A DNA stretch of 64,000 nt from Posidoniimonas polymericola. GTDB taxonomy: Bacteria > Planctomycetota > Planctomycetia > Pirellulales > Lacipirellulaceae. The position numbers were made by a program, and so were the translations under genes. The stretch is from assembly GCF_007859935.1 (NCBI RefSeq), contig NZ_SJPO01000004.1, forward strand, positions 248,001 to 312,000, read 5' to 3'. Shown here one piece after another: positions 53,060-64,000 of the stretch. A model generated the notes under the pieces. The model was not told the origin of the DNA and did not search any database. It was given only the letters and a program-made list of their open reading frames with translations. The first letter of the stretch is position 1. Each line of letters opens with the position of its first letter.

Positions 53060-56038
53060 ATGTGTGGTCCATTGAGGATGCTGCTGGGTGTCTTTATGCT
53101 CGCCGCGGCCCTGGGCTCGGTCGCCGCCCGGGCCGAGCTGGCCGGCGATCGGGTCGTCTCCCTCAGGCGGACCGCGGTCGACGAGCAGCTGCGGCAGCGG
53201 GACAACGCCTGGCCGAATCGCGACGCGTTGTCGATCGAGCTCGCGCGGCAGGCGCTGCTGCTCACTGCCCGCGAAGAGTTCGGCCTCGCCACCCGCGACG
53301 GCACGTTCTACGAGCCGCTGGAACGGGACGGCGAGGCGACCTTCGGCGTGGTGCTCGACATCTGGCATCCGGGCGAGAGCGAGCTGCGGATCGACCGCGG
53401 CGGGGAGGAGCTTGCCGCCCAGACGTTCACGATCGAGCCCGCCTACGCGCACACCTACGGCCTGCTGGCGGCCGAGCTCGAGCCCCGCACCCGCGGCGAG
53501 CTGATTGAGCTGCTCGAGCAGTGCGGCTACCGGCCGAGCCCCAACCGATTGGTCGACACGGCGCCGCTTGCCGCGGAGACCGAGGACGCGTTGCTCCAGA
53601 TGAACCACATCTCGCAGTGGCGGGCGTTGCGCACCATCCACGGCGACATCCGCGAGTCTGGTGAGTCGCCCGAGCGACTTGGCGGCCTGGCCCGCGGGTA
53701 CGCCAACCTGTCGCAGCTCTACTCGCCGCTGCTCGACCTCCGCGCCCAGGCGTGCCGCGCGCGGGCGCTCTTGTACGCGGAGCGGCTCCGCCAGCGCTGG
53801 CCCGAACACCTCGGCGGCCGCTGGTCCGAGGCCTACACCAACGTAATGATCGGCCTGATCCAGGACGGCTACGAGGACGTCCTGGAAATCCGGAAGCAAG
53901 AATCCAGTAGCTCCCCGGGCGGCGACTCTTCGCCCGCGTGGGCGCCGCTGCTGACCGAGTACCACAAGTACAAGTTTGACAAGCTGCGTGATCGCTTCCG
54001 TGACACGGACTCGCCGTTGAGCGACCTGGCGGGCACGCTCTGGTGCCGCGCGGTGCAGCAGTCGGACTGCGACCACCTCACGCTGGCCGCGTGCCGTGAG
54101 CAGCTGTCGGACCACCCGGACGAGCTGTGGATGGTCGACGTGCTGTACGAGGACTCGGGCGTCGGCTTCAACCACCAGGTGACCGCCATCATGCCGGCGG
54201 TGCACAGCCAGCAGATCGCCCGCTGGCTGCCGCTGGTCGAGGGGCTGCCGGAGATGGTCGCGGAGGAACTCGACGGCATCGAGCACGCGGGGGCGGAGAT
54301 GGCGGCCGAGCTGCCCCGCGTCGAGATCGCCGAGGCGTTGATCGCCGCCGGCGAGGACGACCAGCAGGAGCCCTCGCTAGCGGTGCTCGGCTGCGGGATC
54401 GAGGCCTGGAACGCGCTGCACGCCGCCCGCCGGGGCCTGTTCGTCAAGCACTCGCTCGGCATGGACGCGTCGGACGAGGTGCGGCGGCTCGAGCCGGAGA
54501 TCACCGGCTACCCACTCGCGCCGCTGATCCGCACGTTGGCGCTGCCGCCCGGCTCGCGGGCCGACGACTACGCCGGCACGGTGGGCGACTTCACCTTCGT
54601 CGACGCGGCGACCATCGGCGCGGGCTACGCGTTGATGCGCAAGCTGCCGGCGGCCGTGAAGCTGCAGAACATGACCGTCAACCAGGCGCGGGGCTACCAG
54701 CGGTGGCTCCGCGTGCAGGTCGAGCCCGACCTGCACCGGGCGATGACCAAGTGGTACGCCGGCAAGACCCAGCAGCAGGTGTTCTTTACCGAGCAGCTCG
54801 CCGAGGTCAGCCGCGAGTCGCCGCTGCTGCTCACCACGAACGTCCGCTACCGCTGGGACCTCTTCAAGAACAAGGTCGAGAAGCTGGCGGCCCAGTACCC
54901 CACCTACCCCTCGCTCAACCTGGCGATCGCCAAGGGCTACGAGGCCCAGGGCGACAACGACCGGGCGCTCGAGTTCTACCAGCGGTACGTCGACCAGGCG
55001 CCCGACGCGGTCGCACTGCGGGCGCTGGCCAACCTGTACTTCAAACGCGGCGACGAGGACCAGTGGTTCACGACCATGAACCGCATCTTCGACCTCGAGG
55101 ACTACGGCCTGCGGCAGTCCCGCGCGGCCTCGGCCATCGCCGCCACCTACATGCACCAGGGCCGCCACGACGACGCGCTCCCCTGGGCCGAGAGGGGTTC
55201 GCGGTCGGGCGCGGCCGACCCCATGCAGCTCTACTGCGAGTGCCTAACCCTCCACGGCCGCGACCACGAGGCAGAGCAGCTCGCGGTCTACGTCACCGAG
55301 CGGTACGGCATGAACTACGGGCACGACGACTGGTACGACTGGTGCGCCCGCACCGGCAAGGGCGACCTCGAGGCGGCGTGGAAGCGGAAGCAGCAGCGGC
55401 TGGCCAACCACGGGCTGGAGGGGACCCGCGAGCAGCTCGTGGCCGAGACGCTGCACCTGCTTACCACCGACCAGCCGGCCGAGGCCCGCGACATGCTCGC
55501 CGAGCGGTTCGCCCAGAAGTTCAGCCCGTGGGACGGCATGACGCTGGCGATGCTCTACGACCAGCTCGACCAACCCACCGAGCGGGACGCCGTGCTCCAG
55601 ACGCTCGCCGAACACGAGCCCGAGGACGAGAAAGAAAGCCCCGGCTTCTTTGTCGAACTCGCCAAGGTGCTGCAGCAGGCGATCGCCACCGGCGAGATCG
55701 ACCAGCCGGAGGTCGACCGGCTTGTGGAGCAGTACCGCGAGCAGGGGTCCGGCAACCTGACCGGCTCGTTCGGGATCTTCCTCGGGCGGTACGCCGCTCA
55801 CCGTGACCAGCAGGATCGGGCGATTGAGTACTGGAAGCCGGCCGCCTGCTACTCGAACGCCTGCTGGGAGCGGCAGCTCGCCTGGAAGTACCTCCGCGAC
55901 GCCGGCGTCAACCCGGCCCAGGTCGAAGGCCGGCACTACCGCGGCGAGTTCTGGCGGGACGAGCCGAAAGAGGACGAAGAAGCCGAGGAGGCGGGCGATT
56001 CTGAGCAGGCGGTCGAACCGGCCGGCGAGTCGGAGTAG
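53060..56038 (+). CDS. large exported TPR-type protein (992 aa)
   Basis: A 992-aa protein starting with a signal peptide ([21 protein letters not shown]). The N-terminal ~200 residues are beta-rich ([25 protein letters not shown]). Residues about 600-850 carry tetratricopeptide-like helices ([51 protein letters not shown] and following), and the C-terminus is acidic. No enzyme motif is seen. It is followed 77 nt later by a LysR gene in the same direction. ATG 53060 is chosen as it opens the signal peptide. Likely a periplasmic scaffold or assembly protein. Confidence 0.75.
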   Translation: MCGPLRMLLGVFMLAAALGSVAARAELAGDRVVSLRRTAVDEQLRQRDNAWPNRDALSIELARQALLLTAREEFGLATRDGTFYEPLERDGEATFGVVLDIWHPGESELRIDRGGEELAAQTFTIEPAYAHTYGLLAAELEPRTRGELIELLEQCGYRPSPNRLVDTAPLAAETEDALLQMNHISQWRALRTIHGDIRESGESPERLGGLARGYANLSQLYSPLLDLRAQACRARALLYAERLRQRWPEHLGGRWSEAYTNVMIGLIQDGYEDVLEIRKQESSSSPGGDSSPAWAPLLTEYHKYKFDKLRDRFRDTDSPLSDLAGTLWCRAVQQSDCDHLTLAACREQLSDHPDELWMVDVLYEDSGVGFNHQVTAIMPAVHSQQIARWLPLVEGLPEMVAEELDGIEHAGAEMAAELPRVEIAEALIAAGEDDQQEPSLAVLGCGIEAWNALHAARRGLFVKHSLGMDASDEVRRLEPEITGYPLAPLIRTLALPPGSRADDYAGTVGDFTFVDAATIGAGYALMRKLPAAVKLQNMTVNQARGYQRWLRVQVEPDLHRAMTKWYAGKTQQQVFFTEQLAEVSRESPLLLTTNVRYRWDLFKNKVEKLAAQYPTYPSLNLAIAKGYEAQGDNDRALEFYQRYVDQAPDAVALRALANLYFKRGDEDQWFTTMNRIFDLEDYGLRQSRAASAIAATYMHQGRHDDALPWAERGSRSGAADPMQLYCECLTLHGRDHEAEQLAVYVTERYGMNYGHDDWYDWCARTGKGDLEAAWKRKQQRLANHGLEGTREQLVAETLHLLTTDQPAEARDMLAERFAQKFSPWDGMTLAMLYDQLDQPTERDAVLQTLAEHEPEDEKESPGFFVELAKVLQQAIATGEIDQPEVDRLVEQYREQGSGNLTGSFGIFLGRYAAHRDQQDRAIEYWKPAACYSNACWERQLAWKYLRDAGVNPAQVEGRHYRGEFWRDEPKEDEEAEEAGDSEQAVEPAGESE

Positions 56039-56115
56039 CAGCGGGGCGCCGGCAGGCCCATAATGAGGGCTCGGCCACCGGCCGGCCGCTAGCTCCCTGC
56101 CCCCCAAGCCAGACG

Positions 56116-57021
56116 ATGGACATCGACCAGCTCCGCCAGTTCCTCCGCGTCGCCAAGCACGGCAACATCACGCACGCCAGCGAGGAGTTGGGCGTGTCGC
56201 AGCCGGCGCTGAGCCGTTCGATCCAGCGGCTCGAGGAGGAGTTCGGACAGCCGCTGCTCGAACGCCGGACGCGGTGCATCTCGCTGACCGACGCCGGGCG
56301 GCTGCTGGAGTCGCGGGCCCGGCAGATCCTGCAGATCGTCGACGACACTAAAACCCAGATCGCCGACGACGGGCAGAGCGGCCGGCTGCGGATCGCGGCG
56401 ATCCCGACCGTGGCGCCGTACTTCCTGCCCGACTTCCTGCGGCGGTTCCACACCGAGTTCCCCCAGGCGAGTCTGGCCGTGCAGGAGGACACCACCGACA
56501 AGCTGATCCAGCGGTGCAAGGAGGGCGAGATCGACCTGGCCGTGCTGGCGCTGCCGCTGTCGGCCAAGTACCTTGAGTCCGAGCCGCTGCTGACCGAGCC
56601 GCTGCTGCTGGTGACCGCGGTCGACGACCCGCTGGCCGAGCAGGCCGAGGTCACCGCGGCCGACATCGAGCCGCGGCCCTTCATCCTGCTCGACGAGGCG
56701 CACTGCCTGACCGAGAGCGTCACCTCGTTCTGCCGCCAGCGGTCGATCCAGCCCGTGGCGGTCGAGCGGACCAGCCAGCTCACAACCGTGCAGGAGCTTG
56801 TGTCGTTGGGGCACGGCGTGTCGATGATCCCGGCCATGGCCCGCCGGCTGGACGAGTCGCCCAAGCGGGCGTACCGGGCGCTATCGGGCGAGCAGCCGAC
56901 CCGCACGCTGGCGATGATGTGGAACCCGTACCGGTTCGAGAGCCAGCTGCAGCTCGCTCTGAAGGACCGGCTGCGGGCGTACTCGGCCGATTTCGAGGCG
57001 AGCCTGCTGGCCGAGGGCTAG
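56116..57021 (+). CDS. LysR-family transcriptional regulator
   Basis: A 301-aa LTTR. The N-terminal winged helix-turn-helix ([44 protein letters not shown]) is followed by a periplasmic-binding-protein-like effector domain ([37 protein letters not shown]). The pattern resembles OxyR-like members, with Cys in [14 protein letters not shown], but OxyR function is not proven. It is not next to katE, which lies 4 kb away. ATG 56116 is the family start. Confidence 0.92.
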   Translation: MDIDQLRQFLRVAKHGNITHASEELGVSQPALSRSIQRLEEEFGQPLLERRTRCISLTDAGRLLESRARQILQIVDDTKTQIADDGQSGRLRIAAIPTVAPYFLPDFLRRFHTEFPQASLAVQEDTTDKLIQRCKEGEIDLAVLALPLSAKYLESEPLLTEPLLLVTAVDDPLAEQAEVTAADIEPRPFILLDEAHCLTESVTSFCRQRSIQPVAVERTSQLTTVQELVSLGHGVSMIPAMARRLDESPKRAYRALSGEQPTRTLAMMWNPYRFESQLQLALKDRLRAYSADFEASLLAEG

Positions 57022-57194
57022 CCCGCTTTTGGCGGGCGGTTTAGATAGCCACGCAAAGGCACAAGAAGTCACGAAAAGATCGCTGCGGACGAGCCAAAGA
57101 ACTGCCAGCTGCCTTTTGAGTCCGTTCGTGCCTTCCCGTGGCCATCAACCTAAACGACCAATCCCCCCTGCTCTGCGTTAGCAACGGAGAGGCG

Positions 57195-57911
57195 ATGTCA
57201 ACCTGGCTAGAAGTCGTCCTGCTGACACTGATGGCGGGCGCCGCGATGCCGATCGGGGCGGCGATCGCCATGGTCGAGCGGATCCACCCGCAGTGGCTCG
57301 AGAACGAGCTGCGGCACACGGTGATCGCGTTCGGCGGCGGGGCGCTCTTGTCGGCGGTGGCGCTGGTGCTCGTGCCGGAGGGCTCGCGGGACCTGCATCC
57401 GGCGGGCGTGGCGGTGTGCTTCGCGGGCGGCGGCGTGGCGTTCATGGCGCTCGACCTCTTGCTGTTCAAGATCAACACGCCGGCGACCCAGCTCGCGGCG
57501 ATGCTGTCGGACTTCATCCCCGAAGCGATGGCCCTCGGCGCCTCGTTCGCGCTGGGCGAGAACACCGGGCCGCTGCTCGCCGGGCTGATCGCCCTGCAGA
57601 ACCTGCCGGAGGGATTCAATAGCTACCGCGAGCTGGTCGACTCAACCGACTGGCAGGGCCGTAGGCTCGTGGCGGCGTTCGCCGCGATGGCGCTGGTCGG
57701 CCCCGCTGCGGGCATGGTCGGCTACCACCTGCTGTCCGATTCGCCGCGGGTAGTGTCGGGGGTCATGCTGTTCGCGGCGGGCGGCATCCTGTACCTGACT
57801 TTCCAGGACATCGCGCCCCAGGCCCGGCTCGAGAACCGCTGGGCGCCATCGCTCGGCGCCGTGGCTGGTTTTCTGCTGGGCCTGATCGGCGAGATGCTGG
57901 TGTCGGCATGA
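57195..57911 (+). CDS. ZIP-family metal transporter
   Basis: A 238-aa integral membrane protein with about eight hydrophobic spans. Signature segments: HTVIAFGGGALLSAVALVLVPEG, MLSDFIPEAMALGASFALG and the ZIP motif region ALQNLPEGFNSYREL (NLPEG, where the usual HNxPEG has Gln). ZIP proteins move zinc or other divalent metals into the cytoplasm. GGAGAGG at 57186-57192 supports ATG 57195, so the longer frame from 57138 is not used. Confidence 0.85.
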   Translation: MSTWLEVVLLTLMAGAAMPIGAAIAMVERIHPQWLENELRHTVIAFGGGALLSAVALVLVPEGSRDLHPAGVAVCFAGGGVAFMALDLLLFKINTPATQLAAMLSDFIPEAMALGASFALGENTGPLLAGLIALQNLPEGFNSYRELVDSTDWQGRRLVAAFAAMALVGPAAGMVGYHLLSDSPRVVSGVMLFAAGGILYLTFQDIAPQARLENRWAPSLGAVAGFLLGLIGEMLVSA

Positions 57912-57921
57912 GCGACGGCGC

Positions 57922-58410
57922 CTAGCGGAGCGAGTCCACTGTCTTGAGCGTGGTCGCCTTCTTGAGGGTCGACACCATGCGGATGTCGGTGATCAGGCCT
58001 AGGCGTTCCTCCCACCACTGGGCGCCTTCCTCGGCCTCGGCAAGGGTGGCGTAGGTTTCGATATACTCCCAGCGGGGCTCGGCGAGTCCCTCGAAGAAGT
58101 CGACCGAGATCAAGTTGTCGGCGTCCATCGAACCGAGCCGCGGGTCGGTCAGGTGCTGGAGCATGCGGATCCATTCCCGCTCGGCGGCCGCCTTGGTGTC
58201 GAAGCGGTAGCTGACCCGCTGATAACCGTCTTCCCAAGTCCACAGCATGAACCACGCGGTGGCGGTTTCGGGCTCGGCAACGTAGAGCTCGAAGTCGTAC
58301 GACGCGTCGACCGCGTCGGCGAGCGAGACCGAGTCGGTCTGGCCGAACGCGGTGGGGGTTAGAAACGAGAGGGGCAGCAGCAGGGCCGCGGCAAGTAGCG
58401 AGGACTTCAT
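57922..58410 (-). CDS. secreted hypothetical protein (162 aa)
   Basis: An exported protein with signal peptide (SSLLAAALLLPLSFLTPTAFG). The mature part has two tandem regions with SYDFELYVAEPETATAWFMLWTWEDG and WEYIETYATLAEAEEGAQWWEE, which may be paired alpha-beta (dimeric ferredoxin-like) folds. No enzyme motif. ATG 58410 is the start. It is convergent with the ZIP gene across an 11-nt gap and is followed upstream by the acyltransferase on the same strand. Confidence 0.68.
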   Translation of the reverse strand: MKSSLLAAALLLPLSFLTPTAFGQTDSVSLADAVDASYDFELYVAEPETATAWFMLWTWEDGYQRVSYRFDTKAAAEREWIRMLQHLTDPRLGSMDADNLISVDFFEGLAEPRWEYIETYATLAEAEEGAQWWEERLGLITDIRMVSTLKKATTLKTVDSLR

Positions 58411-58488
58411 GACGACGCTCCATTCGTGTTCGGGTGGGGAAGCAACCTTCGTGCTCTCGCCCCCTCGTACGAATACAGCCCGCCGGTG

Positions 58489-59229
58489 TTACGCGGGGTC
58501 GGCGGTCGCCTCGCCATCGCGGAGCCGCTCTAGCCGCTCCCGCAGTGTTTCGACGCATGCGTCGACCCGCTGCTGCTCGTCGCACTCCTGGCAATCGAGG
58601 TCGGCGGCAGTAAACGGCCGTCCAATCCGGACCTCGATCGGCGAGAACGGCCGCAGCCACAGCGAGCCCGGCGTCAGGGCGTGGTACGCGCCCTCTATCC
58701 AGATGGGCACGACGGGGACCTCGAGGTGCGTCATCAGCAGGCCGACGCCCGCCTTCAGCGGCTGCAGGCTGCCATCGCGGGTGCGGGTCCCCTCCGGGAA
58801 CCAGACGAGGTTTTCGCCGCGTCCCAGCACGGCCGACGCGGCGGCCAGCGCCGAGGTGTTCCGCTCGATAGGCACCGTTTTTGCTAACCTATTGAAGAAC
58901 CGCCGCCCCGCGTGCCTGAGGACGGCGCCTTGTCGGCCCGCCCAGCGGGTCGCGTCGAGCGTCTGGTCGGGGAGCGCGGCGAACAGCACCGCCCCGTCCA
59001 GCGAGCTGGTATGGTTGGGGGCCAGAATAAGCGGGCCTTTGTCCGGCAGGTTCTCTAGTCCGACGACTGAGAACCGGAACAGCAGCCGCATCAGCCGGCG
59101 GTTGGCGGTAATGAACACCCGCCGCAGCCACGCCCGCCAGGGCGGCAGCGGCTGGAGCCACTTCCGCTGCTGATCGGTCAGAAACTGGTCGGGCTTCTCG
59201 AGGTATTCGGCGGCTGCGGTGGCTTCCAT
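58489..59229 (-). CDS. plsC: 1-acylglycerol-3-phosphate acyltransferase family (PlsC)
   Basis: A lysophospholipid acyltransferase of 246 aa that acylates the sn-2 position of lysophosphatidate in membrane lipid synthesis. It has the acyltransferase block I NHTSSLD (residues 72-78), block III FPEGTRTRDG (144-153) and the PVVPIWIEGAYHAL block IV. An N-terminal amphipathic/helical part suggests membrane contact. ATG 59229 is used. It is divergent from the metallophosphoesterase gene. Confidence 0.88.
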   Translation of the reverse strand: MEATAAAEYLEKPDQFLTDQQRKWLQPLPPWRAWLRRVFITANRRLMRLLFRFSVVGLENLPDKGPLILAPNHTSSLDGAVLFAALPDQTLDATRWAGRQGAVLRHAGRRFFNRLAKTVPIERNTSALAAASAVLGRGENLVWFPEGTRTRDGSLQPLKAGVGLLMTHLEVPVVPIWIEGAYHALTPGSLWLRPFSPIEVRIGRPFTAADLDCQECDEQQRVDACVETLRERLERLRDGEATADPA

Positions 59230-59271
59230 GGACGTTATTCAATTCGATTCGACACACGCCTACGAGGACGC

Positions 59272-60114
59272 ATGCTCTCTCTGATGCAAATTTCGGACCT
59301 CCACTTCGGCCCGTACTTCCTGCCGAAGGTCAGCGAAGCGGCCCTGCGGGCCGCGCACGACCTGCAGCCAGGCGTGATGGTCGTCAGCGGTGATTTTACC
59401 CAACGTGCCAAGCCAAGCGAATTCCAGGACGCCCGGCGGTTCCTGGACGCCCTGCCGCAGGTTCCGACCGTCGTCACGCCCGGCAACCACGACGTGCCGC
59501 TGTACCGCGTGTGGGAGCGTCTGACGGCGCCCTACCGCAACTACCACGAGCACATCAGCCGAGAGCTCAACAGCACGCTGCACGTGGACGGGGCGACCAT
59601 TGCCTCGCTCAACTCTGCCTCTCCGTACCGCGCGATCACCAACGGACGCATCCACAACACCCAGCTCGACTACTGCGAGCAGGCCCTCTCCGCCGCGCCG
59701 GACGGCGACCTCCGCATCGTCGTGGCCCACCACCACTTCGCCCCCGCGCCCGACTACGAGCAGACCGAGGTCATGCCGAAGGCCAAACGGGCGATGGACC
59801 GGTTCGAGACGCTGGAGGTCGACATCATCATGGGCGGCCACCTGCACCGCGCCTACATCGGCAACTCGCTCGACATCTACCCCGGCGCCGAGCGGCAGCG
59901 CGGCATCATCATCTGCCAGTGCGGCACCACCACCTCCCGCCGGGGCCGCGCCCGCGAGCGGGAGAAGAACTCGTTCAACTTCCTCGAGGCGACCGACCAC
60001 TCGATCACGGTCACTCACTGGATGTACTTCTCCGATGCGGAGCGATTCGAACCGATCGGCCGGCTCGAGTACCCCCGCTGGCCCGGCCGCTCGCTGCCCG
60101 CGGCCCCCCAATAG
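59272..60114 (+). CDS. calcineurin-like metallophosphoesterase
   Basis: A 280-aa cytoplasmic phosphoesterase with every metal-binding block: ISDLHFGPY near the N-terminus (Asp9, His11), VVSGDFTQ, TPGNHDVPL, VAHHHFAP and MGGHLHR. The family covers phosphodiesterases, cyclic-nucleotide phosphodiesterases and others; the exact substrate is unknown. ATG 59272 starts it, 42 nt from the divergent plsC start. It converges with the lipid kinase gene. Confidence 0.88.
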   Translation: MLSLMQISDLHFGPYFLPKVSEAALRAAHDLQPGVMVVSGDFTQRAKPSEFQDARRFLDALPQVPTVVTPGNHDVPLYRVWERLTAPYRNYHEHISRELNSTLHVDGATIASLNSASPYRAITNGRIHNTQLDYCEQALSAAPDGDLRIVVAHHHFAPAPDYEQTEVMPKAKRAMDRFETLEVDIIMGGHLHRAYIGNSLDIYPGAERQRGIIICQCGTTTSRRGRAREREKNSFNFLEATDHSITVTHWMYFSDAERFEPIGRLEYPRWPGRSLPAAPQ

Positions 60115-60144
60115 CGGCCATCGGAAGCGGCCATCGAATAGCCG

Positions 60145-61071
60145 TTACGGGATAACGACCTCCAGCGCGTCCGGCACGGCCTCGAACTCGAACGGCTGCC
60201 CGGTGAGCGTCTCGCCGTCGGCGAGGAAGCGGAGCTCCGGATTGGCCTCGACTCGGAGCTTGCGGGTCCGCAAGAACGTGACGCGGTCGTCCTCGAGGTA
60301 GTCGCCCAAGAAGAACTCGGCGCTGATGGTCGCCAGATCGAGCGGCGTGCCGTCCTCGACCAGCACCACGTCCAGCAGGCCGTCGTCCATCCGCGCCCGC
60401 GGAGCCACCTGCAGTCCGCCGGCGGCGAACTTGCCGTTGGCGACCATCACGTTCCACAAGCTGAGGTTGAGCTCGCCGCCGTCGTGCTCGAGCCGCGTCT
60501 GGTAGCCGGTCAGGTCGGCCATCACCGGCAGGGCGTTCCGCAGGTAGCACCACGGCCCCCACGCGGCCTTGTCCTCGTGCCGCAGGCACTCGATGACGCG
60601 GTCGCTGTTGCCGCCGCTTGCGACGCACGTGAAGTACTGCTGCTGGCCGTCGCAGGTCGCCTTGGCGAGGTCGATATTTGCCCGCCTGCCCGAGCCGAGC
60701 GCGGCGTACGCCTCGCGTGGCGTGAGCGGCACCCCAAGTGCCCGGCAGAGGTTGTTCGCGGTGCCCAGCGGGATCAGCCCCAGCGGCGGCCGGGACGGCT
60801 GCTGCATCATGGTATTGATCACCGCGTTGATGGTGCCGTCGCCGCCGGCGGCGACAACCATGCTCGCTTTCTCGCACGCCTCGCGGACCGCCCGCTCGCC
60901 CTCGGCGGAGTTGTGCGTTTCGACAAACACCAGCCGCTCACCGAACATCCGCTCGAGTTGGCCGCGCGGGTCCGAGTCTGGGTTCGCGGGGCCCGCCGTG
61001 GCGTTGCGGAGCACGTAGACGGGCGCGTCGGCAGCTGAGGGCATGGCGGGTTGACTTGGGGATGCTTGCAT
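60145..61071 (-). CDS. diacylglycerol kinase family lipid kinase (YegS-like)
   Basis: A 308-aa lipid kinase of the DagK/YegS group that phosphorylates diacylglycerol or a similar lipid. The first domain has VVAAGGDGTINAVI (GGDGT at 76-80) and LIPLGTANNLCRALGVP; the second has LWNVMVANGKFAAGGLQVAPRARMDDGLLDVVLV and DYLEDDRVTFLRTRKLRVEA. ATG 61071 may be one of several Met residues near the start. It lies 60 nt downstream of katE on the same strand. Confidence 0.9.
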   Translation of the reverse strand: MQASPSQPAMPSAADAPVYVLRNATAGPANPDSDPRGQLERMFGERLVFVETHNSAEGERAVREACEKASMVVAAGGDGTINAVINTMMQQPSRPPLGLIPLGTANNLCRALGVPLTPREAYAALGSGRRANIDLAKATCDGQQQYFTCVASGGNSDRVIECLRHEDKAAWGPWCYLRNALPVMADLTGYQTRLEHDGGELNLSLWNVMVANGKFAAGGLQVAPRARMDDGLLDVVLVEDGTPLDLATISAEFFLGDYLEDDRVTFLRTRKLRVEANPELRFLADGETLTGQPFEFEAVPDALEVVIP

Positions 61072-61130
61072 AACAACGTTCCTCCTTGGGTTGACTTGTG
61101 CAATAGCCTCACGGACTCATGGTCGCAAGG

Positions 61131-63182
<2,052 letters not shown>

Positions 63183-63241
63183 CGACTCAACTTTCTAAAG
63201 TTTTGCTTGTGGTGGTTGAATCTCGCCGTTGCACGAGCAGC

Positions 63242-63853
63242 CTAGCCGGCCAGCTTCTTGGCGATCTTCGCGACGTGCTCGCCCTGGAAGCGGGCGATCG
63301 ACAGCTCGTTCTCCGAAGGCTGCCGCGAGCCGTCGTCCTTGGCCATGGTGGTGGCGCCGTAGGGCGTGCCGCCCGAGATCTCGCCCATCTCCGACAGCCC
63401 CTCGCAGCTGTAGGGCACTCCCACTACCAGCATGCCGTGGTGCAGCAGCGTGGTGTGGAAGCTGGTGATGGTGGTCTCCTGCCCGCCGTGCTGGCTGGCA
63501 GTCGACGCGAACACGCTGCCCGGCTTGCCGACCAGGGCGCCCTTCTTCCATAGCCCGCCGGTCGAGTCGAGGAACGACCGCATCTGCGCCGCCATGTTGC
63601 CAAAGCGGGTCGGCGTGCCAAAGATCACCGCGTCCGCCTCGGCAAGGATGTCGGTGGTCGCCTCGGGCACGTCGGCGAACGCCTGACGGGCCTCCAGCGC
63701 GCCCATCTTCTTCAGCACCTCGTCGGAGAGCGTCTCCGGGACCTGATAGACCGAAACTTCGGCGCCGTCGACGCTCTTGGCCCCCTCGGCGACCGCCTCT
63801 GCCAGTTGGTAGACATGTCCGTAGGTGCTGTAGAAGACGATCGCGATTTTCAT
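63242..63853 (-). CDS. wrbA: NAD(P)H:quinone oxidoreductase, type IV
   Basis: A 203-aa flavodoxin-like FMN enzyme that reduces quinones by two electrons, avoiding semiquinone radicals. It has the starting strand [22 protein letters not shown], the FMN-loop [25 protein letters not shown] and [18 protein letters not shown] 63853 is the start. Its neighbour is katE, 59 nt downstream on the same strand, so the two probably share a response to oxidative stress. Confidence 0.94.
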   Translation of the reverse strand: MKIAIVFYSTYGHVYQLAEAVAEGAKSVDGAEVSVYQVPETLSDEVLKKMGALEARQAFADVPEATTDILAEADAVIFGTPTRFGNMAAQMRSFLDSTGGLWKKGALVGKPGSVFASTASQHGGQETTITSFHTTLLHHGMLVVGVPYSCEGLSEMGEISGGTPYGATTMAKDDGSRQPSENELSIARFQGEHVAKIAKKLAG

Positions 63854-64000
63854 CGTGGAAGAACCTGCTGCCGGGGGTGAACGCTGACGGAAATCTTGCC
63901 GGACGCGTAGTGCGCATCCGAAGCAAGGGTCAGCAGTCCGGTAGCAGGGCGTGTGCCAATCGTGACGAGGCCGTCCGCAAACGATCCAATTGGCGCGTGT
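63854..64000. other. upstream region of wrbA to window end
   Basis: The last 147 bases lie upstream of wrbA and must contain its promoter. No coding sequence is supported here. Confidence 0.4.

Noticed and set aside
57040..57137. CACGCAAAGGCACAAGAAGTCACG stretch as a gene or RNA
   Set aside because: It is simple A/C-rich intergenic sequence without structure or start signals; no call made.

Overview
The window looks like a chromosomal segment of a planctomycete, most likely order Pirellulales and close to Lacipirellulaceae (inference). The supporting signs are high GC; a short membrane protein with the NPYQSP N-terminal motif; a DUF1559 protein; a PEP-CTERM protein; a TIGR03000-type Ser/Gly/Tyr-rich secreted protein; a DUF1080 protein paired with a twin-arginine Gfo/Idh/MocA oxidoreductase; and many dispersed hairpin repeats between genes. 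No rRNA, tRNA, CRISPR array, transposase or integrase was recognised.

Layout. 0.1-5.4 kb: recA with a promoter carrying an inverted repeat, thpR, a PfkB-type sugar kinase, an SGNH hydrolase, a YwaF-like membrane protein and a GNAT acetyltransferase. 5.5-17 kb: a DUF1559 protein, a PEP-CTERM protein, a YetF-like protein, the DUF1080 + Gfo/Idh pair, an NPYQSP membrane protein, a GH92 mannosidase and a SpoIIE-type phosphatase coupled to a small protein. 17-25 kb: glnS, a small secreted Pro/Tyr/Val-rich protein, NDH-2, a zinc-ribbon metallopeptidase-like protein, accA with a small partner gene and a Ser/Thr kinase. 25.4-29.9 kb: an accessory-looking pocket, visibly lower in GC by eye, with secreted hypothetical proteins, a LOG-family enzyme and an LRR-like protein, studded with repeats. 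30-43.7 kb: a metallophosphoesterase fused to a beta-propeller, a second GH92 enzyme, truA, asd, an HTTM protein, the TIGR03000-type protein, a secreted isoaspartyl methyltransferase fusion, a class V aminotransferase and coaD. 43.7-48 kb: a membrane-anchored trypsin-like protease with two small upstream genes, a 0.9-kb non-coding stretch, a DUF932-like gene bracketed by repeats and a VOC protein. 48-52 kb: kaiB, kaiC and a hybrid histidine kinase. 52-64 kb: TfoX-N and DoxX proteins, a large TPR protein, a LysR regulator, a ZIP transporter, PlsC, a metallophosphoesterase, a lipid kinase, a large catalase and wrbA.

How the genes work together. The most coherent system is the kaiB-kaiC-hybrid kinase operon. 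KaiC keeps both ATPase sites and the Ser/Thr phosphorylation pair but lacks the C-terminal tail that binds KaiA in cyanobacteria. The kinase gene overlaps kaiC and ends in a receiver domain, so it is the obvious output. The DUF1080/Gfo-Idh pair and two GH92 enzymes fit extracytoplasmic polysaccharide use. The recA promoter has an operator-like dyad that could be the SOS site of this lineage.

Limits. All calls rest on reading the sequence and recalled family motifs. No homology search, structure prediction or statistics were run, and several start codons are judgement calls, flagged where they matter.
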